Assembly: GCA_012511395.1 (NCBI GenBank)
Contig: JAAZGD010000132.1
Coordinates: forward strand, 1 to 5,566
Direction: 5' to 3'
Length of the DNA: 5,566 nt
From: Clostridiales bacterium
GTDB lineage: Bacteria; Bacillota; Clostridia; Peptostreptococcales; Anaerovoracaceae
In this document: positions 4,914-5,566 of the stretch, piece after piece
Position numbering within the stretch: position 1 is the stretch's first letter
How the letters are laid out: each line of letters opens with the position of its first letter
Program-made: the position numbers and the translations under genes
The notes under the pieces: generated by a model
Database searches by the model: none
What the model was told of the DNA's origin: nothing
What the model saw: the letters and a program-made list of their open reading frames with translations, nothing else

Positions 4914-5566
4914 TTAATTCTTAATTGAAATAAGAGAAACGGCTTCAGGTTCAAGTTCCATGTCTATATCCAGAAATGTTTTAGCTTCCAAAAAGGAAAT
5001 TTCCAACTTGCCTTGAGAAAGGTGATTTACAGAGTCTCTTAAAACTTCATCTAGGGCTCCTTCCTCTCTTAAATATTCAGGAAGGGAAAAGCAGCTGTTT
5101 TCCTTGTTGAAGGTTTTCTTTATGACAGTAAGCTTCCCCTGTATATTGTTTACATGAATGTGAGCCTTTAAAGTCTGGTCCTGGTTATGATGGAAAATAA
5201 GGGTGTGAATAGCATTCTTTTCTTTTATGAGCATATACTGTTCTCTCTTTTCAGTAACATCTCCATCAATAGAAGCTATAAGAGAAAGGCCATAATAAAG
5301 GGGTGTGAACAAGCCTTCACTTGTAACCAAATAATTACCTGAAGAAGAGAGAGGTACATAGTTTATCTGATTTGACAGAAGATGGTCTACAGCTTCCGTA
5401 ACTGTTGTAAGGCAATTACAGTCCTGAAGTTTTGCTGATGAAGAGTCTATAGATAGGGCCGCTAAACCTAGATCCTGTAAAAAATCAAAGGCACCTTTAC
5501 TGCGGCCTTTTGAAGGGGCCCAGTATTCAAGGGGCAGCTTGAAATCCAAAAGAGGGTAAAGGAGGT
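4914..5566 (-). CDS. C-terminal part of a GH39-like protein (5' end outside window)
   Basis: The minus-strand frame is open to the right edge, with 216 residues from the first complete codon (5564). The TTG at 5549 has no ribosome site and is preceded by in-frame codons, so the true start lies beyond the window. The visible part resembles the end of GH39 glycoside hydrolase domains, including those C-terminal to AraC-type regulators. It has a helix and strand (residues about 52-72), the EGLFTPLYYGL stretch at 83-93 (compare the family's GLFT...KPxYYAF), a YMLIKEKN strand followed by a beta-sandwich, TFNKENSCF at 151-159 (compare Asn-Arg-x-x-Gly-Ser-x-Phe), and the closing LEPEAVSLISI at 204-214. 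GH39 enzymes act on xylosides and related beta-glycosides. The strand that would carry the nucleophile Glu reads SIDSSS (38-43), so this part may be sensory or structural rather than catalytic. It is followed by its own terminator. The assignment rests on remembered family patterns and is moderate. Confidence 0.55.
   Translation of the reverse strand, partial: LLYPLLDFKLPLEYWAPSKGRSKGAFDFLQDLGLAALSIDSSSAKLQDCNCLTTVTEAVDHLLSNQINYVPLSSSGNYLVTSEGLFTPLYYGLSLIASIDGDVTEKREQYMLIKEKNAIHTLIFHHNQDQTLKAHIHVNNIQGKLTVIKKTFNKENSCFSLPEYLREEGALDEVLRDSVNHLSQGKLEISFLEAKTFLDIDMELEPEAVSLISIKN

Noticed and set aside
5547..5549. TTG as start of the GH39-like gene
   Set aside because: In-frame codons continue upstream to the edge with no stop and no ribosome site precedes the TTG, so the gene is partial.
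5558..5566. AAAGGAGGT on the plus strand at the right edge, a perfect ribosome-site sequence
   Set aside because: It lies inside the minus-strand GH39-like coding region, and no plus-strand start can be seen because the window ends there.

Overview
The window reads as chromosomal DNA of a low-to-moderate GC Gram-positive bacterium, probably an anaerobic Clostridia-type member of the Bacillota. This is inferred from the AT-leaning codon use, a purine-rich Shine-Dalgarno sequence close to a start codon, a TATAAT extended -10 promoter, a short Lys-Lys lipoprotein signal peptide, and the gene families present. The genus cannot be named from the sequence alone. No mobile element, tRNA, rRNA or CRISPR array was seen.

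Positions 2-4165 (+ strand) form a tightly packed three-gene operon for trehalose metabolism whose 5' end lies outside the window. It contains (i) the C-terminal two thirds or less of a fused trehalose-6-phosphate synthase/phosphatase, (ii) a complete GH65 inverting disaccharide phosphorylase, most likely a trehalose phosphorylase or a close relative, and (iii) a beta-phosphoglucomutase. Both gene junctions overlap (4 and 11 bp), so translation is probably coupled. Together the genes would make trehalose from UDP-glucose and glucose-6-phosphate, then return it by phosphorolysis: trehalose + Pi to glucose + beta-glucose-1-phosphate, and that to glucose-6-phosphate. This is a closed store/solute cycle encoded on one message, not only an import-and-degrade pathway.

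Positions 4175-5566 (- strand) hold two genes converging on the operon with only a 9-nt gap. The first (4175-4771) is a small, very acidic lipoprotein whose mature part looks like a single extracytoplasmic Cache-type sensor domain with no signalling domain attached. The second (4914 to the right edge) is the C-terminal part of a protein that resembles the end of GH39-type glycosidase domains, including those fused to AraC-type regulators. The equivalent of the catalytic nucleophile strand looks degenerate.

The 142-bp gap between these two genes (4772-4913) holds a hairpin terminator for the upstream gene. Its stem overlaps the -35 region of an extended -10 promoter for the lipoprotein. There is also a repeated TCACACT heptamer in the leader. 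The most interesting points are the synthesis-plus-phosphorolysis trehalose operon, the solitary acidic Cache lipoprotein, and the compact terminator/promoter overlap. None of them proves a new system without comparative data.
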